The notes beneath the pieces are model-generated. The model saw nothing but the letters and a program-made list of their open reading frames with translations, made no database searches and had not been told where the DNA came from. A DNA stretch of 42,996 nt, taken from positions 1-42,996 of the forward strand of contig WFMZ01000006.1 in NCBI GenBank assembly GCA_015484555.1, written 5' to 3'. This document shows, piece by piece, positions 33,032 through 42,924 of the stretch (positions are counted from its first letter, which is position 1; every line of letters begins with the position of its first letter). A program made the translations under genes and the position numbers. This stretch comes from Hydrogenovibrio sp. (GTDB lineage: Bacteria > Pseudomonadota > Gammaproteobacteria > Thiomicrospirales > Thiomicrospiraceae).

Positions 33032-33991
33032 CTAGGTAATTTCGTCGGTATAACCTAAACTGGCCAAGGCTCTTTCATCATCAGACCAGTTTTCTTTTAC
33101 CTTTACCCATAGCTCTAAGTGAACACGGGCATCCAATAAATTCATAATATCTTTACGAGCATGCGTCCCCATTCGCTTGATGAGTTCGCCCTTCTTACCA
33201 ATTACAATTTGCTTTTGGCCTTGTCGTTCAACCAAAATAAGCGCATGAATAATCCAACGATCTTCTTCAGTATCAAACTTAAACTGCTCTATCTCAACGG
33301 TTGAACCATAAGGTACTTCTTCACCCAATTCACGCATTAATTTTTCGCGCACAATTTCAGAGGTTAAAAAACGACTAGAACGGTCAGTAATATAATCTTC
33401 TGGAAAAATAGCTTCTTGCTTTGGCAAGCATTTCAGCACTTCTTTTTCAATAATATCAATACCCGATTTACTGTAAGCAGACACCGGAATAAGCTGGTCA
33501 AATGTAATATTTTTGCCCATTTTTTCTAGGAAAGGAAACAGCTCGTCCATACGCTTGTACTTATCAATTTTATTAACCAATACAATTAAAGGCACGGTTA
33601 AGTGCTTGCACTTTTCGGCAACAGCCTGGTCTTCTCGTGTCCACTTGCCTGCTTCTACGACAAATAAAACGACATCAACATCTTCAAAGGCACTACTGGC
33701 CGCACGGTTCATGTAACGGTTAATCGATTTAGACTCGCCCAGGTGCATGCCCGGTGTGTCAATAAAGCAAATTTGATGTGTATCGGTGGTATGAATACCA
33801 TGAATACGGTGGCGAGTGGTTTGTGGCTTAGGTGAAGTAATACTTAACTTCTGCCCCAACAAACTATTCATTAAAGTCGATTTACCCACATTAGGGCGAC
33901 CAATAACCGCCACGAAACCAGACTGATAATCCCCAGTATAAGGATCTTTAGGTGGCTCTATTGGGGGAAGGGTATTTTCTGTATCTGACAT
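33032..33991 (-). CDS. era: GTPase Era
   Basis: A 319-residue GTPase of 16S rRNA maturation. G domain with GRPNVGKSTLMNSLLG, the switch IDTPGMHLGESKSINRYMN and NKIDKYKR; a C-terminal KH domain (about 225-300) with IVIGKKGELIKRMGTHARKD. A short N-terminal extension (MSDTENTLPPIEPPKDPYTG) precedes the domain. It overlaps the rnc stop by one base. Confidence 0.97.
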   Translation of the reverse strand: MSDTENTLPPIEPPKDPYTGDYQSGFVAVIGRPNVGKSTLMNSLLGQKLSITSPKPQTTRHRIHGIHTTDTHQICFIDTPGMHLGESKSINRYMNRAASSAFEDVDVVLFVVEAGKWTREDQAVAEKCKHLTVPLIVLVNKIDKYKRMDELFPFLEKMGKNITFDQLIPVSAYSKSGIDIIEKEVLKCLPKQEAIFPEDYITDRSSRFLTSEIVREKLMRELGEEVPYGSTVEIEQFKFDTEEDRWIIHALILVERQGQKQIVIGKKGELIKRMGTHARKDIMNLLDARVHLELWVKVKENWSDDERALASLGYTDEIT

Positions 33992-34680
33992 TATTTCTCC
34001 AGCACTGACAAGGCTTGTTCAGCAGAGAGTTGCTCTGCTTTTCGGCGGTTAGTCGCCACGGCTTCAAATTTTTGATTAATTGATTCTACAAAACAGCTCA
34101 CCATAAATTCTTGCGCATGAGCAGGCCCATTCACACTAATCACCGTGTAAGCAGGCAAAGGTGCTTGGCGAGATTGTAGATATTCTTGTAGGCGTGTTTT
34201 AGGATCTTTACCCACCTTAGAGGGGTCTAGCGACTTAAGGCGACTTGAAAACAAGTGGTTAACTAGGGTTCGACAAGCTTCCATGCCACCATCTTCATAC
34301 ACAGAAGCAATAATGGCTTCTACAGCATCGGCAATAATAGACTCTCTACGGAAGCCACCACTCTTAAGTTCACCTGGCCCTAGCATGAGAAAGTCTGGTA
34401 GATTTAATTCTTTACCAATCACAGCCAGGGTTTCCCCTTTCACTAGATGTGCTCTAATACGGCTTAAGTCACCTTCAGAAATGCCTGAAAACTGATGATA
34501 TAACACATCAGCAATTAAGAAATTAACCAGGCTATCTCCTAGAAATTCTAAGCGTTCGTTATTATGCGCCCCCATGCTTCGGTGAGTTAAGGCATGCTTT
34601 AATAGCGCAACATTTTTATAGTCATAGCCGAGTATTTTAATTAATCGGTTTAATTTAGCGGCTTTTTCTATGGCTGACAT
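33991..34680 (-). CDS. rnc: Ribonuclease III
   Basis: A 229-residue dsRNA endonuclease for rRNA and mRNA processing. The catalytic signature NERLEFLGDSLVNFLIADVL carries the Glu and Asp metal ligands; the second acidic pair lies near ADAVEAIIASVYEDGG. A C-terminal dsRBD (about 155-225; DPKTRLQEYLQSRQAPLPAY) is present. It follows lepB by one base. Confidence 0.97.
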   Translation of the reverse strand: MSAIEKAAKLNRLIKILGYDYKNVALLKHALTHRSMGAHNNERLEFLGDSLVNFLIADVLYHQFSGISEGDLSRIRAHLVKGETLAVIGKELNLPDFLMLGPGELKSGGFRRESIIADAVEAIIASVYEDGGMEACRTLVNHLFSSRLKSLDPSKVGKDPKTRLQEYLQSRQAPLPAYTVISVNGPAHAQEFMVSCFVESINQKFEAVATNRRKAEQLSAEQALSVLEK

Positions 34681-34681
34681 A

Positions 34682-35452
34682 CTAGTCTATTCCATGTCCA
34701 ATTCGAGAAGCTGAAATACCATCATCCCAATGCATCCAAATACCAAAGGCCTTGCCTTTCAAGTTTTGCTCTGGCACAAAGCCCCAGAATCGGCTGTCAT
34801 TAGAATAATCACGATTATCACCCATCATGAAATAATGTCCTGCGGGCACGGTGCGTGTTGCCATATTCTGGCTAAATTTATCTTCGTCTAACAAAATTTC
34901 ATGACTTTTTCCAGAAGGAAATATTTCTGTGACTTCCATTGTACCCGTCATATTTTCACCCGAACCTGAGCCAATATATTTCCCATCTAAGACTTGCTTT
35001 AAGGGCTTTCCATTTAGAAAAACAGTTTTACCAATATAGGCCACTTTATCACCTGGTAAACCAATAACACGTTTAATATAGTCAACCGATGGATCATTTG
35101 GATATTTAAAAACCACCACGTCACCTCTTTTAGGTAAACCAACTGGAATAATGGTAGTTTGTGTCACGGGCAATTTAATACCGTAGGCAAACTTATTAAC
35201 GACAATAAAGTCACCAATTTGTAAGGTAGGATACATTGACCCTGAAGGAATTTTAAAAGGCTCAATGACAAAAGAACGCAAGATAAGTACGATGATAAAT
35301 ACAGGAAAAAGCGAACGAGAATATTCAACCAAAATAGGTTCCTTTTCCTCACCAATAGCACGATCTCGCTTAGGCTTCCAAACCATCTTATCTACATAAA
35401 AAATGGCTCCCGTAATAGCGGTTACAATTACCAATATCAATTCAAATGTCAT
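34682..35452 (-). CDS. lepB: Signal peptidase I
   Basis: A 256-residue membrane serine protease that removes signal peptides. Two N-terminal hydrophobic segments (about 3-20 and 48-64), catalytic S72 (PSGSMYPTLQIGD) and K127 (VDYIKRVIGLPGD), and the late box MGDNRDYSNDSRFWG are all present. It follows lepA, its usual neighbour. Confidence 0.97.
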   Translation of the reverse strand: MTFELILVIVTAITGAIFYVDKMVWKPKRDRAIGEEKEPILVEYSRSLFPVFIIVLILRSFVIEPFKIPSGSMYPTLQIGDFIVVNKFAYGIKLPVTQTTIIPVGLPKRGDVVVFKYPNDPSVDYIKRVIGLPGDKVAYIGKTVFLNGKPLKQVLDGKYIGSGSGENMTGTMEVTEIFPSGKSHEILLDEDKFSQNMATRTVPAGHYFMMGDNRDYSNDSRFWGFVPEQNLKGKAFGIWMHWDDGISASRIGHGID

Positions 35453-35508
35453 ATACCTTCCTATTAAACCTTATCTTTATTTATAAGTTATTTTATTATT
35501 GTATGCTT

Positions 35509-37311
35509 TTAATCGTCAACGGTACTTAGAACCGCCATAAAGGCTTCTTGCGGAATATCAACCGAACCAATCGACTTCATGCGTTTCTTACCTTCTTTTT
35601 GCTTTTGTAGCAACTTCTTCTTACGCGATACATCACCACCGTAACATTTAGCCGTTACGTTCTTTCTTAATGCTTTTACGTTGGTTCGACCAATAATTTT
35701 GGCACCAATAGTGGCTTGAATAGCAACGTCGAACATTTGACGAGGAATAATTTTTCGTAGCTTTTCAATCAATACTTTACCACGCTGAACCGCAACAGAA
35801 CGGTGAACAATTAACGCCAAGGCATCTACTGGTTCGCCATTGATTAAGAATTCTAGCTTAATCAAATCGCCCGCTTGAAAACGGTCAAATTCATAATCCA
35901 TTGAAGCATAACCACGACTACATGACTTTAATCTATCAAAGAAATCCAATACCACTTCATTCAAAGGCATTTCATAAGTAATCGCCACTTGATTACCGGC
36001 ATAGTTCATATTTTTTTGAATACCACGTTTTTCCAAACACAGCTTCATCACATTACCCACGTATTCGTTAGGTACTAAAATATTGGCGATAATAACTGGC
36101 TCACGAATTTCTTCAAGCGTACTTAAATCTGGCAAACTAGACGGGTTGTCAACTTTAAGTATTTCGCCTTTCTTATTTAATACTTCATAAATTACCGTCG
36201 GTGCAGTGGTAATTAAGTCCATGTTATATTCGCGTTCTAGGCGTTCCTGGATAATTTCCATGTGCAACATACCCAAGAAACCACAACGGAAACCGAAGCC
36301 TAATGCATCTGAACTTTCTGGTTCAAAATGTAAAGCGGCATCATTCAAGCGTAGCTTGCGAAGGGCTTCACGAAAGTCTTCATAGTCTTCCGAACTAATT
36401 GGGAAAATACCGGCAAAAACACGAGGCTGAATAGGCTGAAAACCCTCTAAAGGTTCCACATCTTGCCCCGCTAAGGTAATCGTATCACCAACCGGTGCAC
36501 CATCGATATCTTTAATACCGGCAATTACAAACCCTACTTCACCAGCAGATAAAAATTCTGTTGGGGTGAACTTTGGCGTAAAAATCCCCACTTGATCAAC
36601 TTGATACTCATCTTTGGTTGAACAAATTTTCATTTTCATTTTTTTAGCAATTCGTCCATCCATCACACGAACTAATGAAACCACACCAAGGTAGTTATCA
36701 AACCAAGAATCGATAATCAACGCTTTTAAAGGCGCATCTACATCACCCGTAGGCGCAGGAATTTTAGCCACAATTTCTTCTAAAGTTTCCACAATACCTA
36801 TACCAGATTTAGCGCTCGCTTGCACCGCATCATGTGCTTCGATACCAATAATTTCTTCAATTTCATCTACCACACGCTCAGGATCCGCGGCAGGTAAATC
36901 AATTTTATTTAAAACAGGCACTACTTCTAGCCCCTGTTCAATAGCGGTATAACAGTTGGCTACCGTTTGAGCTTCTACACCTTGTGATGCATCGACGACC
37001 AATAAAGCACCTTCACAAGCCGCTAAAGAACGCGAAACTTCATAAGAAAAGTCAACATGCCCAGGTGTGTCGATAAAGTTTAGCTGATAGGTTTCACCAT
37101 CTTTCGATTCATAGTTCAGGGTGACGCTTTGCGCCTTGATGGTAATACCACGTTCTTTTTCAATATCCATAGAATCCAACACCTGAGATTCCATTTCACG
37201 GTCAGACAGACCGCCACAGTGGTGGATAAAACGATCGGCAATCGTTGACTTACCGTGATCGATATGTGCAATAATTGAAAAGTTTCGGATATTTTTTAAC
37301 TGATTTGACAT
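35509..37311 (-). CDS. lepA: Elongation factor 4 (LepA)
   Basis: A 600-residue translational GTPase with G motifs [21 protein letters not shown] and NKIDLPAAD, followed by the LepA-specific C-terminal domain ([22 protein letters not shown]). Length is typical of LepA. A terminator in the gap before it isolates it from the degP-DUF3817 genes. Confidence 0.98.
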   Translation of the reverse strand: MSNQLKNIRNFSIIAHIDHGKSTIADRFIHHCGGLSDREMESQVLDSMDIEKERGITIKAQSVTLNYESKDGETYQLNFIDTPGHVDFSYEVSRSLAACEGALLVVDASQGVEAQTVANCYTAIEQGLEVVPVLNKIDLPAADPERVVDEIEEIIGIEAHDAVQASAKSGIGIVETLEEIVAKIPAPTGDVDAPLKALIIDSWFDNYLGVVSLVRVMDGRIAKKMKMKICSTKDEYQVDQVGIFTPKFTPTEFLSAGEVGFVIAGIKDIDGAPVGDTITLAGQDVEPLEGFQPIQPRVFAGIFPISSEDYEDFREALRKLRLNDAALHFEPESSDALGFGFRCGFLGMLHMEIIQERLEREYNMDLITTAPTVIYEVLNKKGEILKVDNPSSLPDLSTLEEIREPVIIANILVPNEYVGNVMKLCLEKRGIQKNMNYAGNQVAITYEMPLNEVVLDFFDRLKSCSRGYASMDYEFDRFQAGDLIKLEFLINGEPVDALALIVHRSVAVQRGKVLIEKLRKIIPRQMFDVAIQATIGAKIIGRTNVKALRKNVTAKCYGGDVSRKKKLLQKQKEGKKRMKSIGSVDIPQEAFMAVLSTVDD

Positions 37312-37326
37312 TGATGCCTCAAAAAC

Positions 37327-37363
37327 AAAAAAGGGTATTTTCTATTTTAGAAAAATACCCTTT
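37327..37363 (-). terminator. Intrinsic terminator upstream of lepA
   Basis: On the minus strand AAAGGGTATTTT pairs with AAAATACCCTTT (12 bp, 10-base loop), followed by a T run. It ends the degP-DUF3817 message before lepA. Confidence 0.85.
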
Positions 37364-37427
37364 CTATTAAATTCTAAAATTGGAGTGAATTGTACGCTAA
37401 AAGCAAGACTTTCTCACCTTTTTGATA

Positions 37428-37709
37428 CTACAAACACCTAGCTTTATAAACAAAAGTACCGAAAGGAATAAAGGAAGCTATAAAACCTACTACGGTTTTT
37501 ACTAACCCAATTTTTCCTCGTGCAAAACTAATGAGTAACGAGAAGAAAAATAACAGAAATAAAACGCCATGAATAGGTCCTATAATCGTTACCCATTCTG
37601 GCATTTCTGCAAGATACTTTAAAGGAACGGCCACACCCACTAACGCGAGTAAAGAGGTACCTTCTAATAAAGCAATTAACTTAAGACCTTTATTATATCC
37701 CTTCAACAT
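37428..37709 (-). CDS. DUF3817 family membrane protein
   Basis: A 93-residue protein with three hydrophobic segments, similar in pattern to the DUF3817/YdzA family (LIALLEGTSLLALVGVAVPL, GPIHGVLFLLFFFSLL). Function is unknown. It starts five bases after the protease gene ends and is followed by the terminator before lepA. Confidence 0.8.
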   Translation of the reverse strand: MLKGYNKGLKLIALLEGTSLLALVGVAVPLKYLAEMPEWVTIIGPIHGVLFLLFFFSLLISFARGKIGLVKTVVGFIASFIPFGTFVYKARCL

Positions 37710-37714
37710 GCTAT

Positions 37715-39124
37715 CTACTTTCCTAAACTTAGAGGTAAGAATACAGAACGCTTGTCTCTCACAATCCGAACAGGAACCGCTCTATCTTTAGGTAATTTTT
37801 TAGCAATTTCTCTTAAAACTTTAATGGAACTTACTGATTGAAAATTTACCGAGACTAAAATATCACCTGCACGAATACCTGCTCTTTGGGCAGCGCCTTT
37901 ATTCACAACCTCTGTCACTAACAAGCCAAATGGCAAATTTAATTCTTTAAGCTTCTCAGGAGGCATTGGTGCGACCTTTAAACCCATTAACAGCTCTTCA
38001 TCCTGCCCTTCAGCTAAACTAATCGCCTTATTTAGAGACACGAGTTTAATTGAAATAACTTTAATCTTACCTTGCCTTAGCAACTTTAAGGGAATTGCTT
38101 CATTAATTGCCGTTGTACCAACAATAGGAGGCAGATCTGAAGAGCGTTTAATCTTCTTGTGATCAAACTCAAGAATAATATCCCCATCCTTAAGACCATA
38201 CTTTACAGCAGGACTATCTGGTAGCACCTCAGCAATCAGCGCTCCTCTGGGTTCTTTTAAACCAAATGATTTTGCTAAACCAGGAGGCACTTCTTGAACA
38301 CTTACCCCTAAGTAACCACGCGTCACTTTACCCTGTTTTTTCAGTTGCTTAACCACATGCATGGCGATATCAATAGGAATAGAGAAAGACAGACCAACAG
38401 AGCCACCGCCTTTACTATAAATTTGAGAGTTGACACCCACCACCTCTCCGCTCATATTGAACAAAGGTCCACCCGAATTTCCTGGGTTGATAGGCACGTC
38501 AGTTTGAATAAAAGGGACATAAGTATCATCGGGCAAAGAACGTCCTAGTGCTGATACAATACCGTGTGTCACCGTGTAATCTAAACCGAACGGTTCACCA
38601 ATGGCCAATACCCATTGCCCTACTTTTAAAGTCTTATTTGAACCAATCTTAGCGGCTTTTAATCCTTTGGCATCAATTTTTAGCAAGGCAATATCTGTAC
38701 GGACATCTGTACCCACTAGCTTAGCTTTATATTCCTTACGATTACTCAACTTCACCACAATATCTTCAGCACCAGCGATAACATGATTATTGGTCACTAT
38801 ATAACCATCTGAACCAATGACAAACCCTGAGCCTAACGACCTAACTTTTTGCTTAGACCCTTGTTTTTTAGGGTCTGCTCCAGGCGGTAGCCCGAAGAAG
38901 AAACGAAGCATATCATCAGGAATGCCTTTGAACTGTTTAGGTATACTTTGCCCAACGGACTTGGTGGTACTAATATTTACTACGACAGGGCTACTTTGCT
39001 CGGCTAAGACTGAAAAGTCTGGCAACATCACCACAGGAGTTTTTGCCACGGCTTGTGCGGAAAAGGCCAAGGTAGCTAACCATAAAAATAAAGTTGAAAA
39101 TATTAATGAATGGTTTCTAGTCAT
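37715..39124 (-). CDS. degP: Periplasmic serine protease of the DegP/MucD family
   Basis: A 469-residue protease/chaperone. Signal peptide about 1-27 (AQAVA), trypsin-like domain with H114 (TNNHVI), D144 (RTDIALLKI) and S217 (GNSGGP), and two PDZ domains (about 270-365 and 380-465). It degrades misfolded envelope proteins. MucD-type proteins lie next to rseC/mucC, as here, 13 bases from rseC. The rpoE, rseA and rseB genes that usually precede are not present. Confidence 0.95.
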   Translation of the reverse strand: MTRNHSLIFSTLFLWLATLAFSAQAVAKTPVVMLPDFSVLAEQSSPVVVNISTTKSVGQSIPKQFKGIPDDMLRFFFGLPPGADPKKQGSKQKVRSLGSGFVIGSDGYIVTNNHVIAGAEDIVVKLSNRKEYKAKLVGTDVRTDIALLKIDAKGLKAAKIGSNKTLKVGQWVLAIGEPFGLDYTVTHGIVSALGRSLPDDTYVPFIQTDVPINPGNSGGPLFNMSGEVVGVNSQIYSKGGGSVGLSFSIPIDIAMHVVKQLKKQGKVTRGYLGVSVQEVPPGLAKSFGLKEPRGALIAEVLPDSPAVKYGLKDGDIILEFDHKKIKRSSDLPPIVGTTAINEAIPLKLLRQGKIKVISIKLVSLNKAISLAEGQDEELLMGLKVAPMPPEKLKELNLPFGLLVTEVVNKGAAQRAGIRAGDILVSVNFQSVSSIKVLREIAKKLPKDRAVPVRIVRDKRSVFLPLSLGK

Positions 39125-39137
39125 GATTTCATCTCTT

Positions 39138-39587
39138 TTAAAGTATTTTTTCTAATTTAGGCAGTACAGGTTGATAGGTATATTTTGTAAACAACCAACC
39201 CAGACCTAATGACATTAGCCCAAGAATGGATGACACTAAGTCGGATTGAAACAGCCACAAACCAAGCCACGCGCCCAATAAAAGCATCATTAATGGTAAA
39301 CCATAAGCCATCATTGAATGTTTAAGTAAGTGTGACTTGTCTATGGACAGCAGAACTTTATCACCTACTTGCAAAGAAAGCTCGTGTTCTATTTGAATTA
39401 AGCGCGATGCAGAAGGAGAAAATAACTTAGACAAGGTGCCTGTGCCACAACCGCCTTTAGACTGACAACCAGAACAGCTACTCGTATCTTCAGTTGAAAT
39501 CCAAGCCTGCTGACCGTCTACTCGTTCAACAACGCCATTTGAGAATAGCTTTGTCTCACTTTCTAGAGATTCAGGGAATTGAGACAA
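39138..39587 (-). CDS. rseC: SoxR-reducing system protein RseC
   Basis: A 149-residue inner-membrane protein with a cysteine cluster (SSCSGCQSKGGCGTG) near residues 37-50 and two membrane segments (about 90-108, 115-132). RseC family proteins act in electron transfer to SoxR and modulate sigma-E signalling. The start is a TTG with AAGAAG upstream; no ATG or GTG lies near. It precedes the DegP/MucD-like protease gene. Confidence 0.9.
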   Translation of the reverse strand: MSQFPESLESETKLFSNGVVERVDGQQAWISTEDTSSCSGCQSKGGCGTGTLSKLFSPSASRLIQIEHELSLQVGDKVLLSIDKSHLLKHSMMAYGLPLMMLLLGAWLGLWLFQSDLVSSILGLMSLGLGWLFTKYTYQPVLPKLEKIL

Positions 39588-39627
39588 AATAACACTTCTT
39601 ATTAATCATTAAACCTGTCCCAAGGCG

Positions 39628-39648
39628 AAAAATCGCCAGGGGTGGGTA
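39628..39648 (-). repeat. Interspersed repeat, copy F (rlmB/rseC gap)
   Basis: AAAAATCGCCAGGGGTGGG at 39628-39646 followed by TA, the reverse complement of copies A, C, D and E. The preceding GGCG makes a small GGCGA/TCGCC hairpin that other copies lack. It lies between two minus-strand genes, rlmB and rseC, where the rpoE-rseA-rseB genes might be expected. Confidence 0.9.
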
Positions 39649-39672
39649 TCAGATATACTAGACATTATTAGC

Positions 39673-40401
39673 TTACTTGCGCTGTCTTAAAGCTTCGTAC
39701 AAAGTAACACCCGTGGCCACTGAAACATTCAAGCTTTCAACAGAACCTTGCATGGGAATAGCGGCTAAATAATCACAGTTTTCACGTGTTAGTTGACGTA
39801 AACCAGACCCCTCCGCTCCCATGACAAGACCAATAGAACCTTTAAAATCCATATCGTAAATTGTCTTGTCTGTTTCGCCATCTAAACCGGTCATCCACAT
39901 GCCTAGCTTCTGCATATCTTTAATGCTTCGAGTTAGGTTAGAAACCACAATCAACTTAACAGTTTCTGCTGCGCCACAAGCTACTTTTTTCACTGTTGGC
40001 GTCATGCCACAAGCGTTATGCTTAGGAATAATAACGGCATCAACACCCGTTGCATCGGCAGTTCTTAGAATAGCACCTAAGTTGTGAGGATCTTGTACTT
40101 CATCTAAAAACAGGAACAAAGGCGCATCTATATTAGCGATTAACTCAGCTAAATCAGACTCTTGTAAAGGTGCCTGCTTGGCAACACTAGCCACGACTCC
40201 TTGGTGAACAGTATCCAAGTTATTAAAGAAGCTTTTAGGCTCCATCAATACCGTTAACCCAAGCTTTCTAGCTTGTGTTACCAATGCCTGAACACGATTA
40301 TTTAAAGGGCCTTTTTGAACCGTTAAGCTATAAATAGCTTCCGGAGACTGCTTTAGTAACTTTTCTATGGTATGAATACCGTATAAGACTTCTTGTTTCA
40401 T
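39673..40401 (-). CDS. rlmB: 23S rRNA (guanosine-2'-O-)-methyltransferase RlmB
   Basis: A 242-residue SpoU/TrmH-type enzyme that methylates G2251 of 23S rRNA. N-terminal L30-like domain (YGIHTIEKLLKQSPEAI) and the knotted methyltransferase with LDEVQDPHNLGAILRTADAT, GLVMGAEGSGLRQL and PMQGSVESLNVSVATGV. AGGAG six bases before the ATG supports the start. It follows rnr by nine bases, the common rnr-rlmB pair. Confidence 0.97.
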   Translation of the reverse strand: MKQEVLYGIHTIEKLLKQSPEAIYSLTVQKGPLNNRVQALVTQARKLGLTVLMEPKSFFNNLDTVHQGVVASVAKQAPLQESDLAELIANIDAPLFLFLDEVQDPHNLGAILRTADATGVDAVIIPKHNACGMTPTVKKVACGAAETVKLIVVSNLTRSIKDMQKLGMWMTGLDGETDKTIYDMDFKGSIGLVMGAEGSGLRQLTRENCDYLAAIPMQGSVESLNVSVATGVTLYEALRQRK

Positions 40402-40410
40402 CAGTAACTC

Positions 40411-42924
40411 CTAGTCCTTACGCTTAGGTGTGTTTTTACGACCACCTTTACGACGATAATGACGTCTTTTCTTTTTAGGTGCTTCTGCCTGGTCTGAATC
40501 TGCTTGCTCATCAACACCATCATTAGCTTCAACAACTTGGTCTTCAATCACTTTATCTTCTACAGAATCATCTTGCTCATCAGCACCATCGTCGTCAGAG
40601 GCAATAAAGCGTAAATCAACTTTACGTTCATCTAAGTTTACCTGCGCAACTTGAACCTTAACCCTGTCGCCTAAACGATAAGTCTTACCCGTTCTTTCGC
40701 CTTTTAAGCAATGCCTTGAGGCATCAAAATGGAAGTAATCTTCTCCCAGTTCAGTGATGTGAACCAAACCTTCTACATACAAAGGATCTAACTCAACAAA
40801 TAAACCGAAGTTAGTGGCGGCCGTCACCACCGCTTCATACTCTTCACCTAAACGATGAGATAGATACTCACATTTCAAGAAGGTAACGGCATCACGTGTT
40901 GCTTCATCGGCACGTCTTTCAGTAGCAGAACAATGCTCACCAAATCGTTGCATATCTGCTTCAGTATAAGTAAATACCGTATCCGCATTCTTTGTCCAAG
41001 CATAACGAATGGCACGGTGAATCAATAAATCAGGGTAACGACGAATAGGGGACGTAAAGTGTGCATAGTATTCATAATTTAGACCAAAGTGACCTTTGTT
41101 CTCAGGCTGGTAAACTGCCTGATTCATACTACGTAACATCACCGTACCAACCATATGCTCATATGATTCACCTTTTACCTGCTCGGTAATAGCGGCATAG
41201 TCTAGTGCAGTTGGGCTATCGCCCCCGCCTAAAGTTAAACCAAAGTCGCCTAAGAAAGTTCTTAGGTTAGCCAGTTTTTCTTCTTTAGGCTTATCGTGCA
41301 CACGATATAACATTGGAATTTTATGCCACTTTAGGTAACGTGCCGTTGCCACGTTTGCCATTAACATGCATTCTTCAATTAACTTGTGTGCAGCATTACG
41401 GTGAACCGGTACTATTTCTTCAATTTTACGATGTTCGTCAAATATCATACGGGTTTCAACGGTTTCAAATTCTAAAGCACCACGCTCCGCACGGGCGCCT
41501 TTCAAGGCTTGGTAAAGCCCTTCTAAAGCTTCAATATCCTTAACAACTTCTTTATAGGTTTCACGATATTCGCTCTTATCGTCCGTTAACATGTCATGAA
41601 CTTCGTTATAAGTCATGCGTGCATGAGAGTGCATCACAGCATCATAGAACTTGGTTTTTTCTAGCTTACCGTTCTCATCAATACTCATATCGCAAACCAT
41701 ACATAAACGATCTACCTTAGGGTTCAATGAACACATTTCGTTAGATAGTTTTTCTGGCAACATCGGAATAACTTTTTGAGGGAAATACACAGAGTTTCCA
41801 CGCTCATAAGCTTCTTTATCTAGGGCAGAGCCCACTTTAACGTAATGAGAGACATCAGCAATAGCCACCACTAAACGCCAGCCTTTTTTACGACGTTTAG
41901 CATAAACTGCATCATCGAAGTCTTTTGAGTCTGCGCCATCAATGGTGACTAACGGTAAGTTACGAATGTCTTTGCGACCTTCCCAATCTGCTTCTGTTAC
42001 TTCATCTGGAATTTCTGCTAACTCTGCCAATAGGTCTTCTGGCCACTCGTTTGGAATACCGTGCGCATGAATTGCTGCATCAATTTCCATACCGGGATCC
42101 ATGTAGTTTCCGACCACATCAATAATTTTACCAATCGCACTGGTACGCTTAGTTGGCTGATGTAAAATTTCAACCATCACAATTTGAGATTCTTCAGCCT
42201 CTAATAGACCATCAGAAGGGATAAAGATATCTTGCGCAATTTTATTGTTGTTAGGTTGAACCCACGCCAACCCTTCTTCAAAGTTCAAGCGGCCTAACAC
42301 TTTCTCGTTAGTATGCTCTAACACATCAACAATCATGCCTTCGCGACGGCCTTTTTTATCTGTCCCAATAACAGAAGCAATGACCACGTCGCCATGAAAG
42401 ACTTTGTGCATTTCTTTATCTGATAAGAAAAGATCTCCACCGGCATCTGCATCTTCAGGTTTTAAGAAACCAAAACCTGCGGGATGACCCAGTACTTTAC
42501 CTTTGATTAAGTCCATTTTTTGGATTAAGCCAAAAGCACCACGGCGGTTACGAATAAGCTGACCATCACGAACCATGGCTTTTAAACGGCGTGAAATAGC
42601 TTCAAAACGCTCATCATCCTCAATATCGAAATGACGGGTTACTTGCTTTAAACGCAAAGGCTTTTGCTCCGCTTCAAATAAATCTAAAATAAACTCTCTG
42701 CTTGGCACCGGGTTATCATATTTATCCGCTTCGCGATCCGCATGTGGGTCAACCGTTGCCACATCTGAAGCCGTTTCTTCACTAGCTTCATTCCCTACTA
42801 CGACGTCTTGGATGGCTACACCATCCGTCTCAGTCATTTCAACTTGTGTTTCAACTTGTGTTTCAGCTTGCTCTACTTCTGCTACGGGAACATCTGAACT
42901 TTCAATCTTCTTTTCTTCAGTCAC
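40411..42924 (-). CDS. rnr: Ribonuclease R
   Basis: An 837-residue 3'-5' exoribonuclease. An acidic, Val/Glu/Thr-rich N-terminal extension (about 1-68, with a duplicated ETQV) precedes the usual N-terminal helix-turn-helix and cold-shock domains. The RNB domain contains the catalytic acids in VTIDGADSKDFDDAVYA, and an S1 domain (about 685-770) follows. The C-terminus is strongly basic (KKKRRHYRRKGGRKNTPKRK), typical for RNase R. The start is GTG with a weak AAGAAG upstream. Nothing further is discerned in 42925-42996. Confidence 0.97.
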   Translation of the reverse strand: MTEEKKIESSDVPVAEVEQAETQVETQVEMTETDGVAIQDVVVGNEASEETASDVATVDPHADREADKYDNPVPSREFILDLFEAEQKPLRLKQVTRHFDIEDDERFEAISRRLKAMVRDGQLIRNRRGAFGLIQKMDLIKGKVLGHPAGFGFLKPEDADAGGDLFLSDKEMHKVFHGDVVIASVIGTDKKGRREGMIVDVLEHTNEKVLGRLNFEEGLAWVQPNNNKIAQDIFIPSDGLLEAEESQIVMVEILHQPTKRTSAIGKIIDVVGNYMDPGMEIDAAIHAHGIPNEWPEDLLAELAEIPDEVTEADWEGRKDIRNLPLVTIDGADSKDFDDAVYAKRRKKGWRLVVAIADVSHYVKVGSALDKEAYERGNSVYFPQKVIPMLPEKLSNEMCSLNPKVDRLCMVCDMSIDENGKLEKTKFYDAVMHSHARMTYNEVHDMLTDDKSEYRETYKEVVKDIEALEGLYQALKGARAERGALEFETVETRMIFDEHRKIEEIVPVHRNAAHKLIEECMLMANVATARYLKWHKIPMLYRVHDKPKEEKLANLRTFLGDFGLTLGGGDSPTALDYAAITEQVKGESYEHMVGTVMLRSMNQAVYQPENKGHFGLNYEYYAHFTSPIRRYPDLLIHRAIRYAWTKNADTVFTYTEADMQRFGEHCSATERRADEATRDAVTFLKCEYLSHRLGEEYEAVVTAATNFGLFVELDPLYVEGLVHITELGEDYFHFDASRHCLKGERTGKTYRLGDRVKVQVAQVNLDERKVDLRFIASDDDGADEQDDSVEDKVIEDQVVEANDGVDEQADSDQAEAPKKKRRHYRRKGGRKNTPKRKD

